The notes below the pieces were generated by a model. It had not been told where the DNA came from, did no database searches, and was given only the letters and a program-made list of their open reading frames with translations. Shown here in pieces: positions 8,536 to 16,920 of a stretch of DNA of 47,687 nt. Location: the NCBI GenBank assembly GCA_020725545.1, contig DYEV01000031.1:1-47687 (forward strand), in the 5' to 3' direction. Position numbers and translations under genes: made by a program. This DNA comes from Desulfobacca sp. GTDB lineage: Bacteria > Desulfobacterota > Desulfobaccia > Desulfobaccales > Desulfobaccaceae. Position 1 is the stretch's first letter; each line of letters opens with the position of its first letter.

Positions 8536-10323
8536 ATGGAACTTGCCGCCTATCTGACATTGGTCATTCTGCTGGCCGTCTTTACTCTCTTGATCGCCAC
8601 CAGCATCCCCCCGGTGGCCGTATTTTTGGGGGCCCTAACCCTAAGCCTCACCTTCGGCCTGGCGCCGGTGGAAGATAGTCTGCGGGGGTTTGCCAACCCC
8701 GGGGTATTGAGCATCGGTGTCCTGTTCATGGTGGCCGCCGGAATGCACCGCACCGGGGCTATCAACTTATTGGTGGAGCGCTTTATCGGTCGGCCCAGGA
8801 CTTTGCTGACGGCCCAGGCCAAAATCCTCCTGCCGGTGGCCCTGGGCAGCGCGTTTCTCAACAACACCCCCATCGTGGCCATGTTTATTCCGGTCATCCG
8901 GGATCTGGCCCGGTCGGTGGGGTTGCCGGCCACCCGCCTTTATATCCCCCTCAGTTATGCCTCCATTCTAGGCGGCACCTGCACTCTTATCGGCACAGCC
9001 ACCAACCTGGTGCTGGCCGGTCTGGTCCGGGATTATTTGTCGAACACGCCGAGCATGCCGATGGAACGTTTAACAATGTTTGCCATGACGCCCTTAGCCC
9101 TGCCGGTGACCTTAGCGGGCGTGGCTTTCATCATGCTGACCAGCCGCTGGCTGCTACCCGATCCGCGTAAAACTGATGTGACCACCAGGTTAAGGCGTTG
9201 GTATCGGTCGGAGTTTCTGGTGAGTCCGCAAGCGCCGCTGTCCGGCCGGACGCTGGGCGACTTGGGATATCTGCAGGCAGAGGGGCTGCAACTGTTGGAG
9301 CTTCGGCGGGCCGACGGCAGTCTGGCGCCCCGGCGGCCTGAGACCACTTTGGCTGGGGGGGACCGCTTGGTCTTCGCCGCCACCTTTGACCTCATCCCTG
9401 CCCTCTGGGACACCAACGGCCTGGAGCCGGCCCTGCGCCTGCAAACCTTCGAGTCAGAGCGCTTCTCCCACCGCCTGGTGGAGGTGGTGGTCTCGCCGCA
9501 GTGTCCGGAAATCGGTCGTCAGATCGCCGACCTGTCGCGGTCGGAGAGCCCCTGTCGCTTTGCCATCGTCGGGCTGTCCCGCCTGGGCCAGGCGACGGAT
9601 GCGCCTCTGGCCGACGTGCGCCTGGAGGCGGGCGATGATCTAATCCTGGAAGTGGAAGAGGATTTTTTCCAGGACAATCTCAACGAAGTGAAGTTCTCCC
9701 TGACCAAACGGCTCACGGGTGTCCGTTTTAAACGTTATGACCGGGCCCTGACCGCCACCGGCATCATGGCGGCCATGGTGGCAGTAGCCTCCTTGGGCTG
9801 GCTGAGCATGCTGAACGCTGCCCTCCTGGCCACCGGGGCCATGCTCCTCACCGGCTGCATGACGACCCGTTGGGCCGGCCGCAGCGTCGATTTCAATATC
9901 TTGGTGATTATTGCCAGCGCCATGGGTCTGGGCGCGGCGGTGCAGGCCAGCGGCCTGGCCGCAGCCATCGCTCAAGGCCTCCTAACCATCGGCGGGGCTC
10001 ATCCATACCTGGCCCTGACCATGGTCTATCTGGGCTGTGTCGTGATGAACGCCCTGGTCACCAACGTGGCCTCCGCGGTCTTCATGTTTCCCATCGCCAT
10101 GAATCTGGCCGCGGATCTGGGAGTCAGCGCCATGCCTTTTGTCATGACCCTGCTTATCGGCGCGTCCTGCAGCTTTATTTCGCCCTGGAGTTACCAGACC
10201 AACCTCATGGTCTACGAGCCGGGGACCTATCACTTCGGTGATTTTGTCAAGATTGGTGTGCCGTTGACGGCGGTGGTAGGCGTCATGACCGTATTAGTAG
10301 CCCCATTTCTCTGGCCTTTTTAA
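8536..10323 (+). CDS. SLC13/DASS-type permease with two RCK-C (TrkA-C) domains
   Basis: 595 aa. An N-terminal membrane half (about residues 1-205) has the family motif GSAFLNNTPIVAMFIPV. Two cytosolic RCK-C domains follow (about 220-300, PLSGRTLGDLGYL...GDRLVFAA; and 305-390). The C-terminal membrane half (about 405-595) ends with the signature SPWSYQTNLMVYEPG. This architecture is found in bacterial anion transporters, often for sulfate or dicarboxylate. The substrate cannot be read from sequence. There is no Shine-Dalgarno before ATG 8536; heptamer repeats occupy that position. Confidence 0.88.
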   Translation: MELAAYLTLVILLAVFTLLIATSIPPVAVFLGALTLSLTFGLAPVEDSLRGFANPGVLSIGVLFMVAAGMHRTGAINLLVERFIGRPRTLLTAQAKILLPVALGSAFLNNTPIVAMFIPVIRDLARSVGLPATRLYIPLSYASILGGTCTLIGTATNLVLAGLVRDYLSNTPSMPMERLTMFAMTPLALPVTLAGVAFIMLTSRWLLPDPRKTDVTTRLRRWYRSEFLVSPQAPLSGRTLGDLGYLQAEGLQLLELRRADGSLAPRRPETTLAGGDRLVFAATFDLIPALWDTNGLEPALRLQTFESERFSHRLVEVVVSPQCPEIGRQIADLSRSESPCRFAIVGLSRLGQATDAPLADVRLEAGDDLILEVEEDFFQDNLNEVKFSLTKRLTGVRFKRYDRALTATGIMAAMVAVASLGWLSMLNAALLATGAMLLTGCMTTRWAGRSVDFNILVIIASAMGLGAAVQASGLAAAIAQGLLTIGGAHPYLALTMVYLGCVVMNALVTNVASAVFMFPIAMNLAADLGVSAMPFVMTLLIGASCSFISPWSYQTNLMVYEPGTYHFGDFVKIGVPLTAVVGVMTVLVAPFLWPF

Positions 10324-10337
10324 TTGCCGGGATTTTA

Positions 10338-10366
10338 TTGACAGCCGTCTTGATCGTTTTTAATTT
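10338..10366 (+). promoter_or_regulatory. Sigma-70 promoter of the L,D-transpeptidase gene
   Basis: A perfect TTGACA (10338-10343), a 17-nt spacer and TAATTT (10361-10366). The predicted start near 10373 leaves a leader of about 140 nt. A perfect 14-bp palindrome (10365-10378) overlaps the end of the -10 and the start site, suggesting an operator. Confidence 0.75.
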
Positions 10367-10378
10367 ATTAGCTAATAA
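10365..10378. promoter_or_regulatory. Perfect palindrome over the start site (putative operator)
   Basis: TTATTAGCTAATAA reads the same on both strands and is centred where transcription from the 10338-10366 promoter should begin. A dimeric repressor site is a reasonable inference; the regulator is unknown. Confidence 0.45.
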
Positions 10379-10380
10379 TG

Positions 10381-10408
10381 TGGCATCAAAATGAAGCGAT
10401 CGATGCCA
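10381..10408 (+). other. Leader hairpin of the L,D-transpeptidase mRNA
   Basis: TGGCATC (10381-10387) pairs perfectly with GATGCCA (10402-10408) over a 14-nt loop, just after the predicted start site. There is no T-run, so it is not a terminator. Its role is unknown. Confidence 0.4.
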
Positions 10409-10512
10409 TAAAACCTGGCCGATGCGCTACTCGCCCTGGGCAAGGTAATTTCAAGGGATGGGCAGAGAAAAAGTAGCGGCAGCATAAATCAAAAGTAAGT
10501 ACAAGGAACCTC

Positions 10513-11253
10513 ATGAATCTTTTATTTTTCTTCATTAGTGCATTCACTTCATGGCTCGTGTGGAGCCAGCCAGTCCTTGCCCAAGAGGTGCGTCCAAACA
10601 ACCCTATTTTTAGAGAATTGGCGGAGCGGGGGGTAATGACGACCGGCGAGATAGAGCTCTTCTACGGCGTGCCCAGTGTGCAAGTACGGGTCCCCGATGG
10701 CGAGACCATCAAGTCCTTTGTCCACTCCATCCCGTCTTTAAAAAGGATTTCTCATATTGCCATAGATAGAATTTCCATCATGAACAAGACCCATTACCTC
10801 CTGGTCATGAACGGCACCGGCAACATGAGCACCGATCGGAACAGAATTTATATCCCCCTGGACTATACCATTGAGCCAAGAATCCTGCCGGAGTTTTTGC
10901 CTGAGGCGGCCAAGCATGAGAAGTTTATCCTGATCAAACATCGCCAACAATTTCTGGGCCTGTATGAATGGGGGATCCTAAAACACACCTTCCCTCTTTC
11001 CTCCGGGAACTTCCCTCCCAGGATAGCGAGAGATTTTAAGATTTACTATATGAACGAATACCATAACTCCAGTTTATTTGACGGTGCCCCCATGGATCTG
11101 GCCCTGAACATCGGTGGCAATTATTTCATTCATGAAGGTATTGTGCCCGGCTATCCCGCCTCCCACGGCTGCATCCGCATTTTTCCTTTGCACGCCCGCT
11201 TTCTCTTCTACAAATGGGCCAAACCGGGCATCCCCGGCAAGTTCATGGAGTAA
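10513..11253 (+). CDS. L,D-transpeptidase (YkuD domain), exported
   Basis: 246 aa with an N-terminal signal sequence ending near VLAQE, so it acts in the periplasm. The C-terminal YkuD domain holds the catalytic signature: His207 in IHEG and Cys220 in PASHGCIRI. The family makes 3-3 cross-links in peptidoglycan or attaches lipoproteins to it. ATG 10513 is preceded by AAGGA about 6 nt upstream. It has its own promoter and leader and looks monocistronic. Confidence 0.88.
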   Translation: MNLLFFFISAFTSWLVWSQPVLAQEVRPNNPIFRELAERGVMTTGEIELFYGVPSVQVRVPDGETIKSFVHSIPSLKRISHIAIDRISIMNKTHYLLVMNGTGNMSTDRNRIYIPLDYTIEPRILPEFLPEAAKHEKFILIKHRQQFLGLYEWGILKHTFPLSSGNFPPRIARDFKIYYMNEYHNSSLFDGAPMDLALNIGGNYFIHEGIVPGYPASHGCIRIFPLHARFLFYKWAKPGIPGKFME

Positions 11254-11398
11254 GGGGCCGGCGTTCTCAGAATTCCTCTCCTGCTCTCCTATCAAAGCCG
11301 ATCCCATCCCCTTGCCTGGAGGTTGTGGCAAACCTCTTGTTGACATCCAAAACGGAGTAACTGATCTTTATCTCTTTGGGAAGACGAGATTTTTTGCT

Positions 11399-11417
11399 GC
11401 CCTCAGCATGACAAAGA
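11399..11417. repeat. Half copy of a dispersed TGTCATxCTGAG-type repeat
   Basis: CCCTCAGCATGACAAAG resembles one arm of the palindromic repeat seen complete at 26528-26600. It lies in the 11254-11449 gap, where I see nothing else. Confidence 0.35.
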
Positions 11418-11449
11418 GCGAGCTGTCAGGGTTTTGCCACACCTGCAAT

Positions 11450-11899
11450 CTATTGAATAATCACTACAAACCGCCGCTCCTGGGCCACGGTGCGGACCAG
11501 GGGGGGCTGGGCCACGAAGACCACGGTGGTGCGGCCGCTTTTGAGGGCTAGGAAGTCAAACTGCTGCTGGCCAGGGGCGCCGGGTCGGCTGGGGTCGGGT
11601 TTCTGATAGCGGTGGCGCAGGAGTTGCAGGAACTGCCGATCGTGTTCGGCCAGACGCCAGACCAGGCTGGATTTGGGGTTGACCGGCAGGGAGATGGTAA
11701 ATTCCTGGCGGAGGGAGGCCGTCTGTTCGGTGGGCAGGGGCGGCGCCGGCGGCTGGCTGGGCTGGGGGGCCGGCTGGCCCTCTTCGATGAGGTCGCCGTC
11801 CAGAAGCTTGGGCCGGGGTTTGTCGGCGGAGACCGGCAGGCCGGGCCAGAGACAGAAGAGAGAGAGGCAGAGCAGTATTATGAGAATCTTCAGATACAT
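11450..11899 (-). CDS. Secreted chagasin-like (I42 peptidase-inhibitor fold) protein
   Basis: About 149 aa from ATG 11899 (AAGG upstream), with a signal peptide ending near LPVSADK. A Pro/Gln-rich linker (about residues 40-58) leads to a domain resembling chagasin, inhibitors of papain-like cysteine proteases. The NPTTGxxW loop appears as NPKSSLVWRL, and the later G-x-F...G...F pattern as APGQQQFDFLALKSGRTTVVFVA, then RRFVVII. The first loop is diverged (no TTG), so true inhibitory activity is uncertain. The frame stays open upstream to about 12151, but the signal peptide fixes this start. Confidence 0.65.
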   Translation of the reverse strand: MYLKILIILLCLSLFCLWPGLPVSADKPRPKLLDGDLIEEGQPAPQPSQPPAPPLPTEQTASLRQEFTISLPVNPKSSLVWRLAEHDRQFLQLLRHRYQKPDPSRPGAPGQQQFDFLALKSGRTTVVFVAQPPLVRTVAQERRFVVIIQ

Positions 11900-12038
11900 A
11901 GACGCCTTTCGTCCGGGTTGGCGATGCTGGCCGCTGGTCCTCGGGGCGAACCGCGGGTTGGCGCTTGGACCTGGATACTGAAGCATCGACATTTGCTGCG
12001 TCTTTCTTAACCAGGGAAGGCGGCCGCCAACTTTTATC

Positions 12039-12067
12039 TTGTCAGAAGAAGAAGTGCATGATAAAAA
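12039..12067 (+). promoter_or_regulatory. Candidate rpsB promoter
   Basis: TTGTCA (12039-12044), a 17-nt spacer and TAAAAA (12062-12067) in a local AT-rich stretch, leaving a leader of about 100 nt before rpsB. The leader contains a CCTGCC/GGCAGG inverted repeat (about 12110-12122). In E. coli S2 represses its own mRNA; no specific S2 site could be assigned here. Confidence 0.4.
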
Positions 12068-12172
12068 TATTTGTTTAAATTCACACGTTCCGGTGGGCCG
12101 GGCTAGTGCCTGCCTGGCAGGTTGATCCGGTGGCAGCTGGGACGGCGGCAAAAACTAGTAGAGGAGCAGGAT

Positions 12173-13009
12173 ATGTCCATCATTACCATGAAAGAGCTGT
12201 TGGAAGCAGGGGTGCATTTCGGGCATCAGACCCGGCGTTGGAACCCCAAGATGAAACCCTTTATCTTTGGCGCCCGCAACGGCATCTATATTATCGATTT
12301 GCAAAAGACCGTGCAACTGTTTAAGGTGGCCTACGATTTTGTCATGAATCGGGTTGCGGACGGCGGCAAGATGTTATTTGTCGGTACCAAAAAGCAGGCC
12401 CAGGATGCCATCTATGAAGAGGCCAATCGTTGCCAGATGTATTATGTGAACCACCGTTGGCTGGGCGGCATGCTGACCAACTTCCAGACCATCAAGAAAT
12501 CCATCGATAAACTGAAAAGCTTTGAGCGCATGAAGGAAGACGGCAGCCTGAAGCGTTTCCCCAAAAAAGAAATCCTGATGATGGAGAAGAAGGCGGTCAA
12601 ACTGGATAAGTCCCTGGGCGGCATCAAAGACATGAACGGGCTGCCGGACATGGTCTTCATCGTCGATCCCCACAAAGAAAATATTGCGGTCAAGGAAGCC
12701 CGGAAGATGAATATCCCGGTGGTGGCCATTGTGGACAGCAACTGCGACCCCACGGAGATTGACTACGTCATCCCGGGCAATGACGACGCCATCCGGGCCA
12801 TCCGCCTGATTACCTCGCGGATTGCCCAGGCCTGCAACCAGGGTCTGGCCCTGCGGCAGGAGCGCCTCCAGGCTCTCAGCGACAAGGAGCAGAAAGAGGC
12901 CATGGCCCCCGAAGAAGAGACTGCCTACGCCGCCATTACGCCCGAGGAACTGGAACTGCCCGGCGAAATGACGGCGGCCAATGCAGGCACGGCTGAATAT
13001 CAGGAATAA
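12173..13009 (+). CDS. rpsB: 30S ribosomal protein S2
   Basis: 278 aa from ATG 12173, seven bases after GAGGAG. The N-terminus [19 protein letters not shown] and motifs [34 protein letters not shown] and PDMVFIVD are diagnostic. The C-terminal tail after about residue 235 is acidic and variable. First gene of the conserved rpsB-tsf-pyrH-frr-uppS cluster. Confidence 0.97.
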   Translation: MSIITMKELLEAGVHFGHQTRRWNPKMKPFIFGARNGIYIIDLQKTVQLFKVAYDFVMNRVADGGKMLFVGTKKQAQDAIYEEANRCQMYYVNHRWLGGMLTNFQTIKKSIDKLKSFERMKEDGSLKRFPKKEILMMEKKAVKLDKSLGGIKDMNGLPDMVFIVDPHKENIAVKEARKMNIPVVAIVDSNCDPTEIDYVIPGNDDAIRAIRLITSRIAQACNQGLALRQERLQALSDKEQKEAMAPEEETAYAAITPEELELPGEMTAANAGTAEYQE

Positions 13010-13123
13010 TTCCTGTCAAACTGAGTACTGGCAGGGTGTGGCGCCGCCAGCGACGCGGACTGCGGGCCGTTCTGGCCGAAAACTGCAGCTACGGCGGCCG
13101 GCGCCGGTAAGGAGGAATGAGTC

Positions 13124-13720
13124 TTGGAAATTACTGCAGAAAAAGTTAAAGAATTGCGGGATAAAACCAATGCCGGCATGATGGATTGCAAAAAGGCCCT
13201 GAAAGAAACCAACGGCGATCTGGAAAAGGCCATCGTCTATCTGCGGGAAAAAGGCCTGGCCGTAGCCCGCAAACGGGCCGATCGGGTGGCCAGTGAAGGC
13301 GTCATCATGTCTTACATTCATACGGGGGGCAAATTGGGGGTGATGCTCGAGGTCAACTGCGAGACCGATTTTGTGGCCAAAACCCCGGAGTTTCATGAAT
13401 TTGCCAAGAATCTGGCCATGCAGATCGCCGCGGCCAACCCCTTGGCGGTGGGCCGGGAAGATCTGGACCCCGAGGTGGTGGCAAAAGAAAAAGACATCCT
13501 TATGGCCCAAGCCCGGGAATCCGGCAAGCCGGAACATGTGTTGGAAAAGATGGTGGAAGGCCGCTTGAAAAAGTTTTTCAGCGAAGTCTGTCTGCTGGAG
13601 CAGCCCTACGTCAAAAATCCGGACATCACCATCCAGGATTATCTCAACGAAATGCGGGCCAAAACCGGCGAAAACGTCATCATCCGCCGTTTTATCCGGT
13701 ATCAACTGGGCGCCAACTGA
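13124..13720 (+). CDS. tsf: Elongation factor Ts
   Basis: 198 aa, the short form of EF-Ts. It regenerates EF-Tu-GTP by nucleotide exchange. The UBA-like N-terminus carries [12 protein letters not shown], and the core has [10 protein letters not shown], the element that contacts EF-Tu. Translation starts at TTG 13124, eight bases after a perfect AAGGAGG; no ATG fits. It lies about 115 nt after rpsB. Confidence 0.96.
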   Translation: MEITAEKVKELRDKTNAGMMDCKKALKETNGDLEKAIVYLREKGLAVARKRADRVASEGVIMSYIHTGGKLGVMLEVNCETDFVAKTPEFHEFAKNLAMQIAAANPLAVGREDLDPEVVAKEKDILMAQARESGKPEHVLEKMVEGRLKKFFSEVCLLEQPYVKNPDITIQDYLNEMRAKTGENVIIRRFIRYQLGAN

Positions 13721-13782
13721 TGAGGCGTCAGGCCACGGCTGCGGCTGGCGCCGGGGGCCGCAGGACACCGAAAGGACTGACG

Positions 13783-14520
13783 GTGGCTACGAACATGCCA
13801 GTTTATCAGCGCATTCTGTTGAAACTCAGCGGCGAAGCCATGGCCGGTGACCAAAAGTTCGGCCTGTGTCCGAAAACGGTCCGGGCGGTGGCCCGTGAGA
13901 TCAAAGAAGTCTGGGACCTCCAAGTACAGATCGGCGTGGTCATCGGCGGCGGCAACATCTTCCGGGGCGTGGCTGCCAGCGCCCAGGAGATGGATCGGGC
14001 CCAGGCCGATTATATGGGGATGTTGGCCACCGTCATCAACTCCCTGGCCCTGCAGGACGCCCTGGAAAAAGAAGGTGTGGCGGTCCGCGTGATGTCGGCC
14101 ATCTCCATGCGGCAGGTAGCCGAACCCTATATCCGCCGGCGGGCCATCCGCCACATGGAAAAAGGCCGGGTGGTGATCTTTGCGGCCGGCACCGGCAACC
14201 CGTTTTTTACCACCGATACGGCCGCGGCCCTGCGGGCCACGGAGATCGGCGCCCAGGCCTTGCTGAAGGGGACGAAAGTAGACGGAGTCTATGATCGGGA
14301 CCCCATGCTCGATCCTGCGGCCCGCAAGTTCCACCGGCTGGGCTATATGGATGTGGTCCAGCGGGGTCTCAGGGTGATGGATACCACGGCGGTGACCATG
14401 GCCCTGGAACAGCATCTGCCCATCATCGTTTTCAAACTCTTGGAACCCGGCAATATGAAGCGCCTGCTCCTGGGCGAGGATATCGGCACTGTGGTGGAGG
14501 GAGAAATCTATGAAAGCTGA
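13783..14520 (+). CDS. pyrH: UMP kinase
   Basis: About 245 aa, a hexameric bacterial UMP kinase (UMP to UDP) of the amino-acid-kinase fold. Motifs are [41 protein letters not shown] and [16 protein letters not shown] 13783 follows GAAAGGA by six bases; ATG 13795 is a possible later start. The open frame reaches back to 13720, but that part reads as low-complexity spacer. It overlaps frr by 11 nt. Confidence 0.95.
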   Translation: MATNMPVYQRILLKLSGEAMAGDQKFGLCPKTVRAVAREIKEVWDLQVQIGVVIGGGNIFRGVAASAQEMDRAQADYMGMLATVINSLALQDALEKEGVAVRVMSAISMRQVAEPYIRRRAIRHMEKGRVVIFAAGTGNPFFTTDTAAALRATEIGAQALLKGTKVDGVYDRDPMLDPAARKFHRLGYMDVVQRGLRVMDTTAVTMALEQHLPIIVFKLLEPGNMKRLLLGEDIGTVVEGEIYES

Positions 14521-15067
14521 AGTCATCGCGGAAATGAAGCGCAAGATGGACCGTGCCTTGGAGGTCTTGAGCCAGGATTTTGCCCGGATTCGCACCGGCC
14601 GCGCCTCGGTGGCTCTTCTGGAAGGGATTAAAGTAGAGGCTTATGGCAGTGCCATGCCCCTCAGCCAGGTAGGTTCTTTGGCGGCTCCCGAACCCCGCCT
14701 GCTCACCATTCAACCCTGGGATACCAGTCTGCTTACGGAAGTGGAAAAAGCGATTTTGCGCTCCGATCTGGGCCTGACGCCCAGCAACGACGGCAAGATC
14801 ATCCGCATCCCCATCCCGCCCTTGACCACCGAGCGTCGTAAAGAACTGGTAAAATCCATTAAAAAGATGACGGAAGAGAGCAAAGTGGCCCTGCGCAATC
14901 TGCGGCGGGAGGCCAATGAGCAGTTTAAAGAGTTGAAGAAGGAAAAAATGCTCTCCGAGGACGAGGCGTTCAAGGCCCAGGAAGAAGTCCAGAAGATCAC
15001 CGACGATTACATCAAAAAACTGGATACCCTGGCTGCGGACAAAGAAAAGGAGATCATGTCCTTCTGA
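14510..15067 (+). CDS. frr: Ribosome-recycling factor
   Basis: 185 aa, the standard length. It splits post-termination ribosomes together with EF-G. The family signature is visible as [22 protein letters not shown], and the second half is the charged three-helix bundle ([20 protein letters not shown]). It starts inside pyrH, so translation is probably coupled. Confidence 0.97.
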   Translation: MKAEVIAEMKRKMDRALEVLSQDFARIRTGRASVALLEGIKVEAYGSAMPLSQVGSLAAPEPRLLTIQPWDTSLLTEVEKAILRSDLGLTPSNDGKIIRIPIPPLTTERRKELVKSIKKMTEESKVALRNLRREANEQFKELKKEKMLSEDEAFKAQEEVQKITDDYIKKLDTLAADKEKEIMSF

Positions 15068-15150
15068 GGTTGCGGCGGGCGCCTTGAGAGCGCGCCTCTG
15101 TTGGCCACTGATCTGAACGTCTGGAGCCAAGAACTCGGAATTTGCACCCC

Positions 15151-15906
15151 ATGAACGTCATGCTTCGCCAGAAGTTGGACCCTGATAGACTCCCCCGGCA
15201 TGTGGCCATTATTATGGACGGCAATGGCCGCTGGGCCCAACGCCAGGGTTACAGTCGCATCCGGGGACATCAGGAGGGCGCCGAATCCGTCCGCACCGTG
15301 GTGCGGCTCTGCCGGGAAATAGGGGTGGGCTACCTCACCCTCTATGCATTTTCCGAAGAAAATTGGCAGCGGCCCCCCCTGGAAGTTCAGGCCTTGATGC
15401 AGCTTTTGGGCCGTTATCTCCAGCAGGAGATCGCCGAAATGGTGGAGAACCAGATTGCCTTTCAGGCCATTGGCGATCTGACCAAGCTGCCAGCCAGAAT
15501 CCAACGGCAATTGGTGGAGACCACGGCCGCCACTGCCGGCGGTCGTGCCCTCACCCTCACTCTGGCCCTCAGCTACGGCGGCCGCAGTGAAATCGTCCAG
15601 GCCGCGCGGTTGCTCGCCGAGAAAGTCCGCCAGGGGCAGCTGGCCCCCGAAGCTATTGATCGGGAACTTTTTGCCCAACACCTCTATACCCATGACCTGC
15701 CTGATCCTGACTTGCTCATCCGCACCAGCGGCGAATATCGCATCAGCAACTTCCTCCTCTGGCAGTTGGCCTACACCGAACTTTATTTCACCGACACCCT
15801 CTGGCCCGATTTTCGCGAAGAAGAGTTTCTGGAGGCCATCTTGGACTATCAGCGCCGGGACCGGCGTTTCGGCCTCACCCAGGATCAGATCGAGGCGCAG
15901 TTATAA
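15151..15906 (+). CDS. uppS: Undecaprenyl diphosphate synthase
   Basis: About 251 aa from ATG 15151; an in-frame TTG at 15142 is an alternative, and neither has a good ribosome site. It makes the C55 lipid carrier for peptidoglycan and other surface polymers. Motifs are IIMDGNGRWAQRQG with the catalytic Asp, YAFSEENWQRP, and LIRTSGEYRISNFLLWQ; the last usually reads TSGEQR, so Gln is replaced by Tyr here. The cdsA-dxr genes that often follow are absent; terC comes next after a 259-nt gap. Confidence 0.95.
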   Translation: MNVMLRQKLDPDRLPRHVAIIMDGNGRWAQRQGYSRIRGHQEGAESVRTVVRLCREIGVGYLTLYAFSEENWQRPPLEVQALMQLLGRYLQQEIAEMVENQIAFQAIGDLTKLPARIQRQLVETTAATAGGRALTLTLALSYGGRSEIVQAARLLAEKVRQGQLAPEAIDRELFAQHLYTHDLPDPDLLIRTSGEYRISNFLLWQLAYTELYFTDTLWPDFREEEFLEAILDYQRRDRRFGLTQDQIEAQL

Positions 15907-15974
15907 GGGGTATAGGCTGACAGGTCAGAGGCATGCGGATAAAAGGTTATGGTATTTTTCCTTCTTTTTTCCTT

Positions 15975-16060
15975 ACTGAGCACGGATCAGCGACCACTGA
16001 TTACTCTGTTCAGGGATCGGTAGCAGTGAGCAACCGCGAACTAACGAGCAGCCATTCATG
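15975..16060. repeat. Degenerate dispersed intergenic repeat
   Basis: The uppS-terC gap has runs such as GACCACTGATTAC and AGCAACCGCGAACTAACGAG. They resemble the degenerate tandem heptamers (ACTGACC / CTGATAA / AACTAAC types) also seen near 8506 and 19141. It is non-coding. Confidence 0.4.
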
Positions 16061-16084
16061 AGCCTTTGGCTCACCCATAAGTAT

Positions 16085-16132
16085 GAAAGTTCTGGTAGCC
16101 CAGGCTTTCCAGCCTGTGCGCAGAGCACTTTC
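16085..16132. repeat. Long imperfect palindrome (REP/MITE-like)
   Basis: Nested pairs can be read directly: GAAAGT (16085-16090) with ACTTTC (16127-16132), CTG (16092-16094) with CAG (16121-16123), and CAGGCT (16101-16106) with AGCCTG (16111-16116) over a TTCC loop. There is no T-run. It lies about 35 nt before terC and could be a dispersed repeat or a structured leader. Confidence 0.5.
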
Positions 16133-16165
16133 AGAGCAGGGTAATTCTCAAGAGGGGCTGAGACC

Positions 16166-16918
16166 ATGGACCTGGCGGCCTGGGGTCTAGACCGACTGGA
16201 CTGGAAATTCGTTGTCGGTATTTTCAATATTATCATCATTGACATCATTCTCGCCGGTGACAACGCCGTGGTCATCGCCATGGCGGTGCGTTCCCTGCCC
16301 CGGCGACAACGCTTGGCCGGTATAATTTTGGGGGCCGGGGCCGCGGTCTTGCTGCGGGTGGTCCTGACGTTCTTCGTGGCCAAGTTGTTGGACATCCAGT
16401 TCATAAAATTGGTGGGCGGGGTCCTCATCCTCTGGATCGCCGTGAAACTCTTCGTGGAGGGCGCGCCGGAACAGATAGAGCGGGAGGCCAAGACCCTGCT
16501 CCAGGCCATGTGGCTCATCATGGTGGCCGATATCACTATGAGCACTGACAATGTTCTGGCGGTGGCCGGGGCCTCCCATGGCAACCCCTTTCTCCTCTTC
16601 TTTGGCCTGGCCCTATCCATCCCCTTGGTGGTCTTTACCAGCAACCTGCTGTCGTTGCTCATGGACCGCTATCCCCTTATCATCTATATCGGTGCGGCCA
16701 TTCTGGGGCGGGTAGGCGCGGAAATGATCTTCACTGACCCCTGGGTGGTGGCTTGGCTGGCTCCGCCCACCTGGCTGAAATACACTATGGAAGGGGTTTT
16801 TGCCGTCGGCGTCATTCTGGCGGGCAAGGCCTGGATCTGGTTGACCTTCCGGCGGTCCAGACAGGCGGCCGTCCTGGCCGCTGCCAAGGTTGGGTCCACG
16901 CCCTCAGAGGAAGAATAG
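16166..16918 (+). CDS. TerC/YjbE-family integral membrane protein
   Basis: 250 aa with about seven hydrophobic segments. The two conserved acidic motifs of the family are present: IIDIILAGDNAVVIAMA near residue 30, and ADITMSTDNVLAVAGA near 125. Members are implicated in metal (manganese or calcium) export and in metalation of exported proteins. I looked for a yybP-ykoY manganese riboswitch upstream and saw none. The next gene starts 2 nt after its stop. Confidence 0.88.
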   Translation: MDLAAWGLDRLDWKFVVGIFNIIIIDIILAGDNAVVIAMAVRSLPRRQRLAGIILGAGAAVLLRVVLTFFVAKLLDIQFIKLVGGVLILWIAVKLFVEGAPEQIEREAKTLLQAMWLIMVADITMSTDNVLAVAGASHGNPFLLFFGLALSIPLVVFTSNLLSLLMDRYPLIIYIGAAILGRVGAEMIFTDPWVVAWLAPPTWLKYTMEGVFAVGVILAGKAWIWLTFRRSRQAAVLAAAKVGSTPSEEE

Positions 16919-16920
16919 AC

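Noticed and set aside
16050-16165. Manganese (yybP-ykoY) riboswitch upstream of terC
   Set aside because: I looked for the conserved core motifs and did not see them; only a palindromic repeat is present.
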